From positions 372,001 through 436,000 of the forward strand of contig NZ_CYRX01000033.1 in assembly GCF_001458315.1 (NCBI RefSeq): a stretch of 64,000 nt of DNA, in the 5' to 3' direction. Source of the DNA: Thalassobacter stenotrophicus (GTDB taxonomy: Bacteria; Pseudomonadota; Alphaproteobacteria; Rhodobacterales; Rhodobacteraceae). The position numbers and the translations under genes were made by a program. Numbering within the stretch: the stretch's first letter is position 1; every line of letters begins with the position of its first letter. Under the pieces are notes generated by a model. It ran no database searches and was not told the DNA's origin. It saw only the letters and a list, made by a program, of their open reading frames with translations. Below, one piece after another: positions 24,829 through 33,956 of this stretch.

Positions 24829-26034
24829 ATGACCGAGAGTTTTACGGGATCGTTTACTCAGCAGGAACCCATTCCAGAGGCCGGGATCGAAGCCGCGCTA
24901 GAGGTGCTGCGTTCGGGTCGTTTGCATCGCTACAACTTGTCTCCGGATGAAATCGGTGAAGTCGGCCTGTTGGAGGAGGAATTCGCCGCCTCTGTCGGGG
25001 CGAAATACGCGCTGGCCGTTGCCTCGGGTGGTTATGCCATGGGCTGCGCGTTGCGCGCGCTGGGCGTCGGTCCCGGTGATAAGGTTTTGACCAATGCCTT
25101 CACGCTGGCCCCGGTGCCGGGCGCCATTGCGAGCGTCAATGCTGAGCCGGTTTTGGTCGAAATCACATCGGAGCTTGTGCTCGATCTAAACGACCTTGAG
25201 GCGAAGGCGAAATCTTCCGGCGCGCGCGTCCTAATGCTGAGCCACATGCGCGGGCACTTGGTCGATATGGAGGCGTTGGTGGCGGTTTGTAACCGGTTGG
25301 GCGTCACGATCATTGAGGATTGCGCACACACGATGGGGGCGGCGTGGAACGGCAAAGCCTCCGGCACGTTCGGTGCAGTCGGCTGTTTTTCGATGCAAAC
25401 CTATAAACACATCAACTCTGGCGAGGGCGGGCTGATCGTCACGGATGACCCAGAGCTTGCGGCGCGGATGATCCTGCTGTCGGGCAGCTACATGTTATAT
25501 GAACGCCACGGCGCGCGCCCACCGATGGAGGCGTTTGAGGATGCTCGTTTTGTGATGCCCAACGTGTCAGGCCGGATGGATCACCTGCGAGCGGCGATCT
25601 TGCGTCCGCAATTGGCGGACCTGCCGCGGCAGGTGGCGCGATGGGCCGAGCGGTATCAGACGCTTGAAGCGGGGCTTGCCCAAACACCCGGCCTACACGT
25701 GGCGCCCCGCCCAGATGCAGAGACTTATGTGGGCTCTAGCTTTCAATTCACTTTGCCCGGCGCTTCGGCCGATCACATTCGTGATTTCGTGGCACGCTGT
25801 GCCGCGCGCGGTGTTGAGCTGAAATGGTTCGGGGCGGATGCGCCCGTGGGCTTTACGTCGCGCCACAGCCATTGGGGCTATGTCAGCCCGCAGCAATTAC
25901 CCAACACGGATCGTATCCTGTCAGGGCTGTTGGATATGCGCGTACCCTTGACGTTCAGGGTCGAAGATTGCGCGTTGATCGCGCGGATCATTGATGCCGA
26001 GGCACGGGTGCCTGCATCCGTGGCCGCTGAGTAA
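24829..26034 (+). CDS. DegT/DnrJ/EryC1/StrS-family PLP aminotransferase
   Basis: 401-residue fold-type I PLP enzyme of the family that aminates keto-sugars or similar carbonyls. The cofactor lysine is Lys193 in SMQTYKHINSGEGG, and Asp164 in IIEDCAHTMGA binds the pyridine nitrogen. AVASGGYAMGCALRALGVGPGDKVL is the phosphate-binding region. The length and motif order are complete. No sugar-nucleotide genes lie nearby, so the substrate is unknown. The stop is 3 bp before the GTG of a small membrane-protein gene, suggesting the two act together. Confidence 0.9.
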   Translation: MTESFTGSFTQQEPIPEAGIEAALEVLRSGRLHRYNLSPDEIGEVGLLEEEFAASVGAKYALAVASGGYAMGCALRALGVGPGDKVLTNAFTLAPVPGAIASVNAEPVLVEITSELVLDLNDLEAKAKSSGARVLMLSHMRGHLVDMEALVAVCNRLGVTIIEDCAHTMGAAWNGKASGTFGAVGCFSMQTYKHINSGEGGLIVTDDPELAARMILLSGSYMLYERHGARPPMEAFEDARFVMPNVSGRMDHLRAAILRPQLADLPRQVARWAERYQTLEAGLAQTPGLHVAPRPDAETYVGSSFQFTLPGASADHIRDFVARCAARGVELKWFGADAPVGFTSRHSHWGYVSPQQLPNTDRILSGLLDMRVPLTFRVEDCALIARIIDAEARVPASVAAE

Positions 26035-26037
26035 AAC

Positions 26038-26337
26038 GTGCCGCGTTGGTGGATATTTGCGCCCATTGCGGCGTTCTTCGGGCTGATTGGCGTTATGGCT
26101 TTGCTCTATGGCAAAGATATCGCGGAGCTGTCCGAGACCGAAGTCATTACCCACTACGCCGAGCGCTATGTGGTTGAGAGCGACAATCCAAATGCGCGCA
26201 TGACGGACTGCCACGCGGTTCCCGGTGCGGACAATGTTTGGATCATCGTGCGTTGTGCGGGGCATGAATATGCGGTGAACCGCTTTGGCGGGCTGATCGA
26301 ATACACGCCGCTGTCGCAACTGCCGCCCAGCACCTAG
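26038..26337 (+). CDS. small membrane-anchored hypothetical protein
   Basis: 99 residues starting at GTG: one N-terminal membrane segment (about residues 4-24, WWIFAPIAAFFGLIGVMALL) followed by a roughly 75-residue globular part with two cysteines (TDCHAV and IVRCAGHEY). No family recognised. It begins 3 bp after the aminotransferase stop, so it is probably translationally coupled to it. The membrane segment could serve as an uncleaved anchor or signal peptide. Confidence 0.72.
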   Translation: MPRWWIFAPIAAFFGLIGVMALLYGKDIAELSETEVITHYAERYVVESDNPNARMTDCHAVPGADNVWIIVRCAGHEYAVNRFGGLIEYTPLSQLPPST

Positions 26338-26426
26338 CGCGCCTTGCGCAGAACATGCGCAACACCCTTGATGCCTGCGCGATACTGGGCACTGTAGGGG
26401 CACCTTTTTAGTACACTTATTAACGT

Positions 26427-26792
26427 ATGGATTTTGATATGTCTGATTTCACGGATCTTATTGATTGGTATCGACCTGTTGGCGGCATTCGGTACCGCAC
26501 GATCAAACCTGTCCCGTGGGAAATCGGCGCCAAGGGATCGGGCCTGCGGATCGTTGTGCCGGTCGATTATGAGTTCGACGTCTCAATCCCTTGGTTCCTG
26601 CGTTGGCTGTTTGATCCCCATGATGCGCGCTATCTCAAGGCGGGGGCGCTGCACGATTATGCCCTGCATGTCCTCAGCTGGTCACGGGTTGCGGCCGCTG
26701 CCTCCTTTTCAGAGGCGCTGAGCGCGGACGACGTAAAGCTATGGCGCAGATTGCCCATGGTGCTCAGCGTAATCGTCTACAAATTCGACTGA
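26427..26792 (+). CDS. DUF1353 domain protein
   Basis: 121-residue protein matching the DUF1353 pattern: a beta-rich N-terminal half (VPVDYEFDVSIPWFLRWLF) followed by the HDYALH signature in KAGALHDYALHVLSW. DUF1353 is of unknown function and is often found in phages and beside phage tail genes, but no phage genes are seen here. Start at ATG 26427; a second in-frame ATG lies at 26439. A second DUF1353-like protein occurs at 61654-62394. Confidence 0.8.
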   Translation: MDFDMSDFTDLIDWYRPVGGIRYRTIKPVPWEIGAKGSGLRIVVPVDYEFDVSIPWFLRWLFDPHDARYLKAGALHDYALHVLSWSRVAAAASFSEALSADDVKLWRRLPMVLSVIVYKFD

Positions 26793-26885
26793 GTCGTCAC
26801 CGGACGATCCATGGCGCGGATCAGGCTGGCAAAGGCCACCGTCCAAGCCTGCGTCAGGACGCCGCCCCTGCAAAATCCAAAAATT

Positions 26886-26911
26886 CCCGCCTGCGTTGCA
26901 AATCAGGCGGG
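26886..26911 (-). terminator. hairpin upstream of nuoA
   Basis: CCCGCCTG (26886-26893) pairs with CAGGCGGG (26904-26911) around a 10-base loop. A T-run (AATTTTTGG) follows the stem only when read leftward, so as an intrinsic terminator it would act on minus-strand transcripts, although both neighbours are rightward genes. It may instead stop antisense transcription or end the DUF1353 transcript as a plain 3' structure. Confidence 0.4.
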
Positions 26912-26930
26912 TACTGCGACGCTGCGCCGA

Positions 26931-26959
26931 TTGACCCCCCGGGTCATGGGGACTAGATA
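26931..26959 (+). promoter_or_regulatory. candidate nuo operon promoter
   Basis: TTGACC (26931-26936), a 17-base spacer, then TAGATA (26954-26959), about 50 bases before the nuoA GTG. The -35 matches five of six consensus bases and the spacing is optimal, but the -10 is poor (three of six). It lies in the only sizeable gap (216 bp) before nuoA. A strong ribosome binding site, AAGGAGG, precedes nuoA. Confidence 0.45.
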
Positions 26960-27008
26960 CCCCTCCAAGGTGCCTTTCGCATGAACGACCGAAACGAAGG
27001 AGGCCCAC

Positions 27009-27374
27009 GTGGACGCGCTACTTTCGGAATACTTGCCTATCTTGATGTTTATCGGTGTGGCTGTCGGCCTCGGCCTTGTGCTGATGTTGTCGGCGCTGAT
27101 CGTTGCTGTGCGCAACCCCGATCCCGAGAAACTCTCTGCTTATGAGTGTGGTTTCAACGCCTTTGATGACGCGCGGATGAAGTTCGACGTGCGGTTCTAC
27201 CTCGTGGCGATCTTGTTCATCATTTTTGACCTCGAAATCGCATTCCTGTTCCCGTGGGCCGTGGCCTTTGGGGATATGAGCATGGCGGCCTTCTGGTCCA
27301 TGATGGTGTTCTTGGCCGTTTTGACCGTGGGCTTTGCTTATGAGTGGAAAAAGGGAGCCCTCGAATGGGAGTGA
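27009..27374 (+). CDS. nuoA: NADH-quinone oxidoreductase subunit A
   Basis: Membrane subunit of complex I near the quinone site (121 aa, three transmembrane helices). The loop ending [40 protein letters not shown] is diagnostic, with the conserved Cys in ECGF. The GTG start is fixed by AAGGAGG six bases upstream. First gene of the nuo operon; its 3' end overlaps the nuoB start. Confidence 0.97.
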   Translation: MDALLSEYLPILMFIGVAVGLGLVLMLSALIVAVRNPDPEKLSAYECGFNAFDDARMKFDVRFYLVAILFIIFDLEIAFLFPWAVAFGDMSMAAFWSMMVFLAVLTVGFAYEWKKGALEWE

Positions 27375-27898
27375 TGACAGGCGCACACACGGCCGGACCC
27401 GACAAGGAACAGGCCACCGCTCTTATCAATCAGGAGTTGCAGGACAAAGGGTTCCTCGTCACCTCCACGGATGATCTGATCAACTGGGCGCGCACTGGTT
27501 CGCTGCACTGGATGACCTTTGGGTTGGCCTGCTGCGCCGTTGAGATGATGCACACCGCGATGCCGCGCTACGACATGGAGCGGTTCGGCACCGCGCCGCG
27601 TGCGTCCCCGCGTCAGTCGGACCTGATGATTGTGGCCGGTACGCTGACCAACAAAATGGCGCCCGCGCTGCGCAAGGTCTACGATCAGATGCCAGAGCCG
27701 CGCTATGTGTTGTCGATGGGGTCCTGTGCGAACGGTGGCGGCTATTATCACTACAGCTATTCGGTTGTGCGCGGGTGTGATCGGATCGTTCCGGTCGATC
27801 TGTATGTGCCCGGTTGCCCGCCCACGGCAGAGGCGCTGCTGTATGGTCTGTTGCAGCTGCAACGCAAAATCCGCCGCACTGGCACGATCACGAGGTAG
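27365..27898 (+). CDS. nuoB: NADH-quinone oxidoreductase subunit B
   Basis: Peripheral-arm subunit that holds the terminal [4Fe-4S] cluster N2 next to quinone. With the ATG at 27365 the protein has 177 residues and the four cluster cysteines are Cys56 and Cys57 ([10 protein letters not shown]), Cys121 (MGSCANGG) and Cys151 (VPGCPP). GGGAG about eight bases upstream supports this start, which overlaps nuoA by 10 bp; the ATG at 27374 (three codons later) is an alternative and gives the MTG start common in relatives. Confidence 0.97.
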   Translation: MGVMTGAHTAGPDKEQATALINQELQDKGFLVTSTDDLINWARTGSLHWMTFGLACCAVEMMHTAMPRYDMERFGTAPRASPRQSDLMIVAGTLTNKMAPALRKVYDQMPEPRYVLSMGSCANGGGYYHYSYSVVRGCDRIVPVDLYVPGCPPTAEALLYGLLQLQRKIRRTGTITR

Positions 27899-27901
27899 GC
27901 T

Positions 27902-28534
27902 ATGTCTGACGCACTCCAACAGGCTGCGCATCAGGCGCTTTTGGACTTGGCGGACCATATTTCGGCCAAGCAACCCGATGCCGTATCCAGCCACACTGTG
28001 ACCCACGGTGAGTTGACAGTTGAGGTCTCGCCCTCGGCCATCGTGGATTTCGTGGATTTTCTGAAGTCCGACGCGACCTGCCGGTTCAGCAGCTTGGTGG
28101 ATATCACTGGCGTGGATTATCCCGGCGAAGAGCGTCGCTTTGTGGTCGTCTACCACTTTTTGTCGATGTACCAAAACCAGCGTATCCGGGTCAAAGCGGC
28201 GATCCGCGAAGAGGAAATCATCCCTTCGATCGTATCGGTTTATCCGGCGGCCAATTGGTTTGAGCGTGAAGTGTTCGACATGTACGGCGTGCTGTTTTCC
28301 GGTCACCCGGACCTGCGCCGTATCCTGACGGATTATGGGTTCCGTGGCTATCCGCTGCGCAAAGACTTCCCCACCACGGGCTACACCGAGGTGCGCTACG
28401 ATGAGGTTCAAAAACGCGTGGTCTATGAGCCCGTGAACCTGACCCAAGAATACCGCCAATTCGATTTCATGTCCCCGTGGGAGGGTGCGGAATACATCCT
28501 GCCCGGTGACGACAAAGCGGAAGAGAAGGCCTAA
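27902..28534 (+). CDS. nuoC: NADH-quinone oxidoreductase subunit C
   Basis: 30-kDa-type hydrophilic subunit of the complex I peripheral arm, 210 residues. The family signature [41 protein letters not shown] appears in order in the C-terminal half. It is separate from nuoD, unlike the fused NuoCD of E. coli. It begins 3 bp after nuoB and ends 1 bp before nuoD. Confidence 0.97.
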   Translation: MSDALQQAAHQALLDLADHISAKQPDAVSSHTVTHGELTVEVSPSAIVDFVDFLKSDATCRFSSLVDITGVDYPGEERRFVVVYHFLSMYQNQRIRVKAAIREEEIIPSIVSVYPAANWFEREVFDMYGVLFSGHPDLRRILTDYGFRGYPLRKDFPTTGYTEVRYDEVQKRVVYEPVNLTQEYRQFDFMSPWEGAEYILPGDDKAEEKA

Positions 28535-28535
28535 T

Positions 28536-29750
28536 ATGATGGACGGCACGAACTTCGACGACGCCCTCACGGGCGAGCAAAAAATCCGGAACTTTAACAT
28601 CAACTTCGGGCCTCAGCACCCGGCTGCCCACGGCGTGTTGCGGCTGGTGCTAGAGCTGGATGGTGAGATCGTGGAGCGGTGTGACCCGCACATCGGCCTG
28701 TTGCACCGTGGCACCGAAAAGCTGATGGAAAGCCGCACGTATCTGCAAAACTTGCCTTACTTCGATCGCCTCGACTACGTGGCGCCGATGAACCAAGAGC
28801 ACGCTTGGTGTCTGGCCATTGAAAAGCTGACAGGTGTCGAAGTGCCCCGTCGTGGCTCTTTGATCCGGGTTCTGTACTGTGAGATCGGGCGCATTCTGAA
28901 CCACATCCTAAATGTGACCACACAGGCCATGGACGTTGGCGCGCTGACGCCGCCGCTGTGGGGCTTTGAGGAACGCGAAAAGCTGATGTGCTTTTATGAG
29001 CGGGCTTGCGGCGCACGTTTGCACGCCGCGTACTTCCGCCCCGGCGGTGTTCATCAGGACCTGCCTGATGATCTGCTGGATGATATCGAAGAATGGGCGC
29101 ATTTCTTTCCCAAGGTCATGGATGACATCGACGGCCTGCTGACGGAAAACCGTATCTTCAAACAGCGTAACGTAGATATCGCCATCGTGACCGAGGAAGA
29201 AGTCACCGATTGGGGCTTTTCGGGTGTGATGGCGCGGGGCTCTGGCCTTGCGTGGGATTTGCGTCGTGCGCAGCCCTATGAGTGCTACTCCGAGTTTGAT
29301 TTCGACATCCCAATCGGCAAAAGCGGCGATTGCTACGACCGCTATTTGGTCCGCATGCAAGAGATGCGCGAAAGCCTGAAGATCATCCTGCAAGCCATCG
29401 CCAAGCTGCGCGAATGCCCCGGTGATGTGCTGGCCCGTGGGAAAATCACGCCGCCCAAGCGTTCGGACATGAAAACCTCGATGGAAAGCCTGATCCACCA
29501 CTTCAAGCTTTACACCGAAGGTTTCCACGTGCCCGCAGGTGAGGTCTATGCCGCCGTTGAGGCCCCGAAGGGTGAATTCGGCGTTTATCTCGTGGCGGAT
29601 GGAACCAACAAACCCTATCGCTCCAAAATTCGGGCGCCCGGGTTTTTGCACCTTCAAGCGATGGATCACGTCGCCAAAGGCCACCAACTTGCAGACGTTG
29701 CAGCCATCATCGGCACCATGGATGTGGTGTTCGGAGAGATCGACCGCTAG
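28536..29750 (+). CDS. nuoD: NADH-quinone oxidoreductase subunit D
   Basis: 49-kDa-type subunit lining the quinone cavity, related to hydrogenase large subunits. I use the ATG at 28536 (404 aa); the frame upstream runs inside nuoC. Recognisable segments are [19 protein letters not shown] near the N-terminus, [21 protein letters not shown] and a C-terminus ending in VFGEIDR. It overlaps none of its neighbours; 51 bp separate it from nuoE. Confidence 0.97.
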   Translation: MMDGTNFDDALTGEQKIRNFNINFGPQHPAAHGVLRLVLELDGEIVERCDPHIGLLHRGTEKLMESRTYLQNLPYFDRLDYVAPMNQEHAWCLAIEKLTGVEVPRRGSLIRVLYCEIGRILNHILNVTTQAMDVGALTPPLWGFEEREKLMCFYERACGARLHAAYFRPGGVHQDLPDDLLDDIEEWAHFFPKVMDDIDGLLTENRIFKQRNVDIAIVTEEEVTDWGFSGVMARGSGLAWDLRRAQPYECYSEFDFDIPIGKSGDCYDRYLVRMQEMRESLKIILQAIAKLRECPGDVLARGKITPPKRSDMKTSMESLIHHFKLYTEGFHVPAGEVYAAVEAPKGEFGVYLVADGTNKPYRSKIRAPGFLHLQAMDHVAKGHQLADVAAIIGTMDVVFGEIDR

Positions 29751-29801
29751 CGACGCGCCCCGACCATTGGGCTAGCCAGAAACAAGAACGAGACCGACCA
29801 C

Positions 29802-30872
29802 ATGCTCCGCCGCCTGCACAAAGACCAACCTGAGAGTTTCGCCTTCACGCCGGATAACCACGCGTGGGCCGAAGCCCAGATCAAGAAATACCCCGAGGGT
29901 CGTCAGGCTTCGGCGATTATTCCGCTGTTGTGGCGCGCGCAGGAGCAGGAGGGCTGGTTAAGCCGTCCCGCGATTGAACATGTCGCGGCGATGCTGGATC
30001 TGGCCTACATCCGGGCGCTTGAGGTTGCGACGTTCTATTTCATGTTCCAGCTACAGCCGGTGGGCGCGGTGGCGCATATTCAGATTTGTGGCACGACCTC
30101 GTGCATGATCTGTGGCGCAGAGGATCTGGTCGCGGTCTGTAAGGACAAGATCGCAAAGGCCCCGCATGTGATCTCGGACGATGGAAAGCTGTCGTGGGAA
30201 GAGGTTGAATGCCTTGGGTCCTGCGCAAACGCGCCCATGGCCCAGATCGGCAAGGATTATTACGAAGACCTTACGGCCGAAAAGTTCGCGACCATCTTGG
30301 ATGAGCTGCGCGCTGGTCGTGTGCCGACCCCGGGTCCGCAGAATGGTCGCTACGGCTCTGAGCCGTTGGGCGGTTTGACCAGCCTCAAATCCTATGAGGC
30401 GGGTAAGGCTGCGGGCAACGCGTCTGTACAACTGGCCACCGACATTGGCGATACCGTGAAACGGATCGACGGAACCGAGGTGCCTTTGTTGACGCCGTGG
30501 ATCCATGATGGCGCGGCCAACACGTCCGCAAAGCCAGCCGCGCCGAAAAAGGCGCAAAAAGCCGCCGACACGGCGACACCGGGCACCAAACCTGCTGGCC
30601 TGACGGCCGCGCGGGACGGCAAGGCCGACGATCTTAAGCTGATCAAAGGCGTTGGGCCCAAGCTGGAAACGCTCATCAACTCCCTCGGGTTTTATCATTT
30701 TGACCAGATCGCAGCGTGGTCCGAGGATGAGATCGCATGGGTCGATCAGAACCTCGAGGGCTTCAAAGGTCGGGTCACTCGGGACACTTGGGTTGCCCAA
30801 GCCAAGGCGCTTGCCGCCGGAGGGGAGACAGAAATCGCATCTCGCGTTAAGAAGGGGGACGCCAACGAATAA
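29802..30872 (+). CDS. nuoE: NADH-quinone oxidoreductase subunit E with C-terminal helix-hairpin-helix-like domain
   Basis: The first ~190 residues are a standard 24-kDa NuoE with the [2Fe-2S] N1a ligands Cys96, Cys101, Cys137 and Cys141 ([11 protein letters not shown] and CLGSCANAP). The protein has 356 residues, about twice the usual length. A linker rich in Ala, Lys and Pro (about 240-275) leads to a C-terminal domain (about 277-345) with [14 protein letters not shown] and [13 protein letters not shown], which resembles the H3TH/helix-hairpin-helix fold of flap-endonuclease-like proteins. The extension is known in Rhodobacterales NuoE, but its role is not established. A near-duplicate of this domain is in the next gene. 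Confidence 0.95.
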   Translation: MLRRLHKDQPESFAFTPDNHAWAEAQIKKYPEGRQASAIIPLLWRAQEQEGWLSRPAIEHVAAMLDLAYIRALEVATFYFMFQLQPVGAVAHIQICGTTSCMICGAEDLVAVCKDKIAKAPHVISDDGKLSWEEVECLGSCANAPMAQIGKDYYEDLTAEKFATILDELRAGRVPTPGPQNGRYGSEPLGGLTSLKSYEAGKAAGNASVQLATDIGDTVKRIDGTEVPLLTPWIHDGAANTSAKPAAPKKAQKAADTATPGTKPAGLTAARDGKADDLKLIKGVGPKLETLINSLGFYHFDQIAAWSEDEIAWVDQNLEGFKGRVTRDTWVAQAKALAAGGETEIASRVKKGDANE

Positions 30873-30899
30873 GGCGCTTTTAACGGGGAGAAGTTAATA

Positions 30900-31613
30900 A
30901 TGGAAAAATCATCTAGCAAATTGACCTGCGCGATCACCTGTTGGGGGATTGCTGCGTTATTTGGTGTGGTCGTTGCGGCCGTTTTGATTTCCATGAGCGG
31001 ATGGATGTTTTTGCAAGGCGCCTTCATGGGCGCCGTCGGTTTTGTGGTTCTTGGGGTGCTGTTGTCGCTGACGTTGTGCCGAGACCTGCCGCACCTGTCT
31101 GAGGTTCGCGCCGTGAGCAGCGCGCCTGCGCCAACAGCAGCACCTGATGCGCCATCGGCCGCCCGCACATCCGCGACAGCGGCAGCCGCCGCCGCGATGG
31201 ACACGGCAACCGCGGATGCAACCGACGACGTCGCGGCACCTGCGCCTGCCCCTAAGAAAGCGGCCCCGGCACCTACGCCTGCGCCAAAACCCGCGCCAGC
31301 CAAACCAGCAGCGGCGGAAGGCGAAGGTACCAAGCCCGCGGCCTTGGCAGCAGCCCGCGCGGGCGGTGCAGATGATTTGAAACGTATCAAAGGGGTCGGC
31401 CCAAAATTGGAGCAGACCTGCAATAGCCTTGGGTTTTACCATTTCGATCAAATCGCGGCATGGACCGCAGATGAGGTCGCTTGGGTGGATCAAAACCTTG
31501 TTGGCTTTAAGGGCCGCGTGAGCCGTGATGATTGGGTCGCGCAGGCCAAGCTTTTGGCGTCCGGAGGGGAGACTGAGTTCTCCAAGAAGGTCGACAAAGG
31601 CGATGTATACTGA
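30900..31613 (+). CDS. membrane-anchored protein with the NuoE-type helix-hairpin-helix domain
   Basis: 237 residues in three parts. Two N-terminal membrane segments (about 8-28 and 33-57) come first. A low-complexity Ala/Pro/Lys linker (about 65-155, with APAPKKAAPAPTPAPKPAPAK) follows. The C-terminal domain (about 160-235) has [14 protein letters not shown] and AWVDQNLVGFKGRVSRDDW and matches the NuoE tail at most positions, so one domain was probably duplicated from the other. The ATG follows GGGGAG. Often annotated as NuoE-like because of the tail, but it has no iron-sulfur motif. Function unknown. Confidence 0.8.
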   Translation: MEKSSSKLTCAITCWGIAALFGVVVAAVLISMSGWMFLQGAFMGAVGFVVLGVLLSLTLCRDLPHLSEVRAVSSAPAPTAAPDAPSAARTSATAAAAAAMDTATADATDDVAAPAPAPKKAAPAPTPAPKPAPAKPAAAEGEGTKPAALAAARAGGADDLKRIKGVGPKLEQTCNSLGFYHFDQIAAWTADEVAWVDQNLVGFKGRVSRDDWVAQAKLLASGGETEFSKKVDKGDVY

Positions 31614-31620
31614 GGTGTAA

Positions 31621-31854
31621 ATGGCACCTCGCAACACGGACGCCTCCGTCCGCACGGCCAAACAGGCTAAACTGGTCGCTATCGTGCTTGTCGCCACGAT
31701 GGTGCTCTGGATGGGGGCGAATTTCATTGGCGCGCAGGTGGGGATATCGACCCGCTTTGCGTTGCTGTTTGATCTGGCGGCGCTGGGGGCCTTTATCTGG
31801 GCCCTTATCGTGACGATTGGCATCTGGCGTGCGCGCCAGAACGAAAAGGACTAG
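31621..31854 (+). CDS. DUF5337-like small membrane protein
   Basis: 77 residues with two predicted membrane helices (about 17-37 and 46-68) flanked by a basic N-terminus and a charged C-terminus (WRARQNEKD). It resembles the DUF5337 proteins found at this place in Rhodobacterales nuo operons; this assignment is from memory. It starts 7 bp after the helix-hairpin-helix protein and ends 3 bp before nuoF, so it is certainly in the operon. Confidence 0.75.
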   Translation: MAPRNTDASVRTAKQAKLVAIVLVATMVLWMGANFIGAQVGISTRFALLFDLAALGAFIWALIVTIGIWRARQNEKD

Positions 31855-31857
31855 GAC

Positions 31858-33153
31858 ATGCTGCAAGATCAGGACCGGATCTTCACCAACCTTTACGGAA
31901 TGCACGACCGCACCCTAGCGGGCGCGCAACAGCGCGGCCATTGGGACGGGACCAAGGATCTGATCGGTTTGGGCCGTGACAAGATCGTCGAAATCATGAA
32001 GGCGTCGGGCCTGCGTGGCCGTGGCGGCGCGGGCTTTCCTACTGGGCTTAAGTGGTCCTTTATGCCCAAGGAAAGTGACGGCCGTCCTGCGTACCTTGTC
32101 GTCAATGCGGACGAGTCCGAGCCGGGCACCTGCAAAGACCGGGAGATCATGCGCCACGATCCCCACACCCTGATCGAAGGGTGCCTGATCGCGTCTTTCG
32201 CGATGAATGCGCATGCCTGCTACATCTACATCCGGGGCGAATATATCCGCGAAAAAGAGGCGCTTCAGGCCGCTATCGATGAGGCCTATGCCGCGGGTCT
32301 GGTCGGTCCGAACGCGTGCAAATCCGGTTGGGACTTTGAGATATACCTGCACCACGGGGCAGGGGCCTACATCTGCGGCGAAGAAACTGCGCTGATCGAG
32401 AGCCTTGAGGGCAAAAAGGGCATGCCCCGCATGAAGCCGCCGTTTCCTGCGGGTGCGGGTCTTTATGGCTGCCCCACGACGGTGAATAACGTCGAATCCA
32501 TCGCCGTTGTGCCGACCATCCTGCGCCGTGGCGCTGAGTGGTTTTCCCAGTTCGGTCGCCCCAACAACGCTGGCACCAAGCTGTTTGCGATCTCGGGCCA
32601 TGTGAACAACCCCTGTGTCGTCGAAGAAGCCATGTCGATTAGTTTTGAGGAACTGATCGAGACCCATTGCGGCGGTATTCGTGGCGGTTGGGATAACCTC
32701 AAGGCCGTGATCCCCGGCGGATCCTCGGTGCCCTGTATCCGCGGCGAAAACATGCGCGACGCGATCATGGATTTTGACTACCTGCGTGAGCAACGCTCGG
32801 GCCTTGGGACTGCGGCGATCATCGTGATGGATAATTCCACCGATATCATCAAGGCGATCTGGCGGCTTTCGAAGTTCTATAAACACGAAAGCTGTGGCCA
32901 ATGTACGCCCTGCCGTGAAGGCACGGGGTGGATGATGCGGGTCATGGACCGGTTGGTCCGAGGCGAAGCTGAGGTTGAGGAAATCGATATGCTGTTGGAC
33001 GTGACCAAGCAGGTCGAAGGCCACACGATCTGTGCCCTTGGTGATGCGGCCGCGTGGCCCATCCAAGGCCTGATCCGCAACTTCCGGGATGAGATCGAAG
33101 ATCGCATCATCGCCCAGAAAAAGGGCCGCGTTAGTGCGGTAGCCGCAGAATGA
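31858..33153 (+). CDS. nuoF: NADH-quinone oxidoreductase subunit F
   Basis: 51-kDa flavoprotein subunit that oxidises NADH through FMN and cluster N3. 431 residues. The nucleotide/FMN site has [20 protein letters not shown] and [32 protein letters not shown] follows. The [4Fe-4S] ligands are in [16 protein letters not shown] and a later [12 protein letters not shown]. Its stop overlaps the start of the next gene (ATGA). Confidence 0.98.
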   Translation: MLQDQDRIFTNLYGMHDRTLAGAQQRGHWDGTKDLIGLGRDKIVEIMKASGLRGRGGAGFPTGLKWSFMPKESDGRPAYLVVNADESEPGTCKDREIMRHDPHTLIEGCLIASFAMNAHACYIYIRGEYIREKEALQAAIDEAYAAGLVGPNACKSGWDFEIYLHHGAGAYICGEETALIESLEGKKGMPRMKPPFPAGAGLYGCPTTVNNVESIAVVPTILRRGAEWFSQFGRPNNAGTKLFAISGHVNNPCVVEEAMSISFEELIETHCGGIRGGWDNLKAVIPGGSSVPCIRGENMRDAIMDFDYLREQRSGLGTAAIIVMDNSTDIIKAIWRLSKFYKHESCGQCTPCREGTGWMMRVMDRLVRGEAEVEEIDMLLDVTKQVEGHTICALGDAAAWPIQGLIRNFRDEIEDRIIAQKKGRVSAVAAE

Positions 33154-33545
33154 TCCGTGCCTCTCTCCTCCTGTGTTGCCTCGCGACACCCGCGTTTGCG
33201 GCTGAAAAAGTCCCTGCGCCCACGTATTTCGTGTCCACGGTCATGGAAACCTCGACCGCTCAGATGCTGGCCGTTCGATGTTCGACCTTGTCGATCCATC
33301 TGGGCAAAGCCGCGCTGCGCAGCGAAAGCGTGTTGGTGCAACTGACGAAGGACGGGTTTGAGCCTTCGAACCTTGAGGACCAGATGCAAGACCCCTCTGC
33401 CGACGTGGCAGTGTTGCAGGATGCCTTTGTGGCCAAGCATAACCTGCGTGGCACGGTGACCGAAGATCAGATTTGTGCCGCGGGCCAGATCGAAATCGCC
33501 GAAGGCACCGGCATTGGTGAGCTGTTGTTGGGTGTTGCTCAATGA
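33150..33545 (+). CDS. secreted DUF5333-like protein of the nuo operon
   Basis: 131 residues with a cleavable signal peptide ([20 protein letters not shown]), so periplasmic. The mature part is helical, has two cysteines ([10 protein letters not shown] and [10 protein letters not shown]) that could form a disulfide, and no catalytic motif. A protein of this kind between nuoF and nuoG is typical for Rhodobacterales (DUF5333, from memory). It overlaps nuoF and the next lipoprotein gene by 4 bp each, so translation is coupled. Function unknown. Confidence 0.7.
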   Translation: MIRASLLLCCLATPAFAAEKVPAPTYFVSTVMETSTAQMLAVRCSTLSIHLGKAALRSESVLVQLTKDGFEPSNLEDQMQDPSADVAVLQDAFVAKHNLRGTVTEDQICAAGQIEIAEGTGIGELLLGVAQ

Positions 33546-33901
33546 TCCGCGCACTGGTGATCGCCTTTTTGGTCGCAAGCCTGTCCGGCTGTGGCTGGTT
33601 CGGCATTGGCCAAGACCGCGCGCTGCGCTCAGAGCGGGTGTTGTTTGACGGCATCCGGTTCCGTACCGACGTAGACAGCACCAGCCAAGACCGCCGCGAC
33701 TTTACCGTCGATGTCCGGGGTGCGTCGCGCAGCTTGGCGGGCGCCCAAGAGGCGGGTGAGTTCGAAGCGGTTAAGTATTGCCTCGGCGTGTTCGGCGGAT
33801 CGGATATCGCCTGGACACAATCCCCGTACCAAGAGCTTGAGGCCTTGGAATTAGGGGCGAATGACACATTGACGATTGCAGGGCGCTGCACCAAACGCTG
33901 A
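33542..33901 (+). CDS. putative lipoprotein of the nuo operon
   Basis: 119 residues. The N-terminus ([21 protein letters not shown]) has a lipobox LSGC, so it is probably lipid-anchored through Cys17. The mature part contains RSERVLFDGIRFRTDV, FTVDVRGASRSLAGAQEAG and AVKYCLGVFGGSDI. No family recognised. Its ATG overlaps the upstream stop (ATGA) and 55 bp separate it from nuoG. Role unknown; operon position suggests a link to complex I expression or assembly. Confidence 0.72.
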   Translation: MIRALVIAFLVASLSGCGWFGIGQDRALRSERVLFDGIRFRTDVDSTSQDRRDFTVDVRGASRSLAGAQEAGEFEAVKYCLGVFGGSDIAWTQSPYQELEALELGANDTLTIAGRCTKR

Positions 33902-33956
33902 GCCCAAGCCAGCGCCGCCAGACACGGCGCGCGAAGTATGATGAAGGACGACGAAA

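Noticed and set aside
27338-28603. 421-codon minus-strand frame opposite nuoB and nuoC
   Set aside because: No motif and it spans several well supported coupled plus-strand genes.
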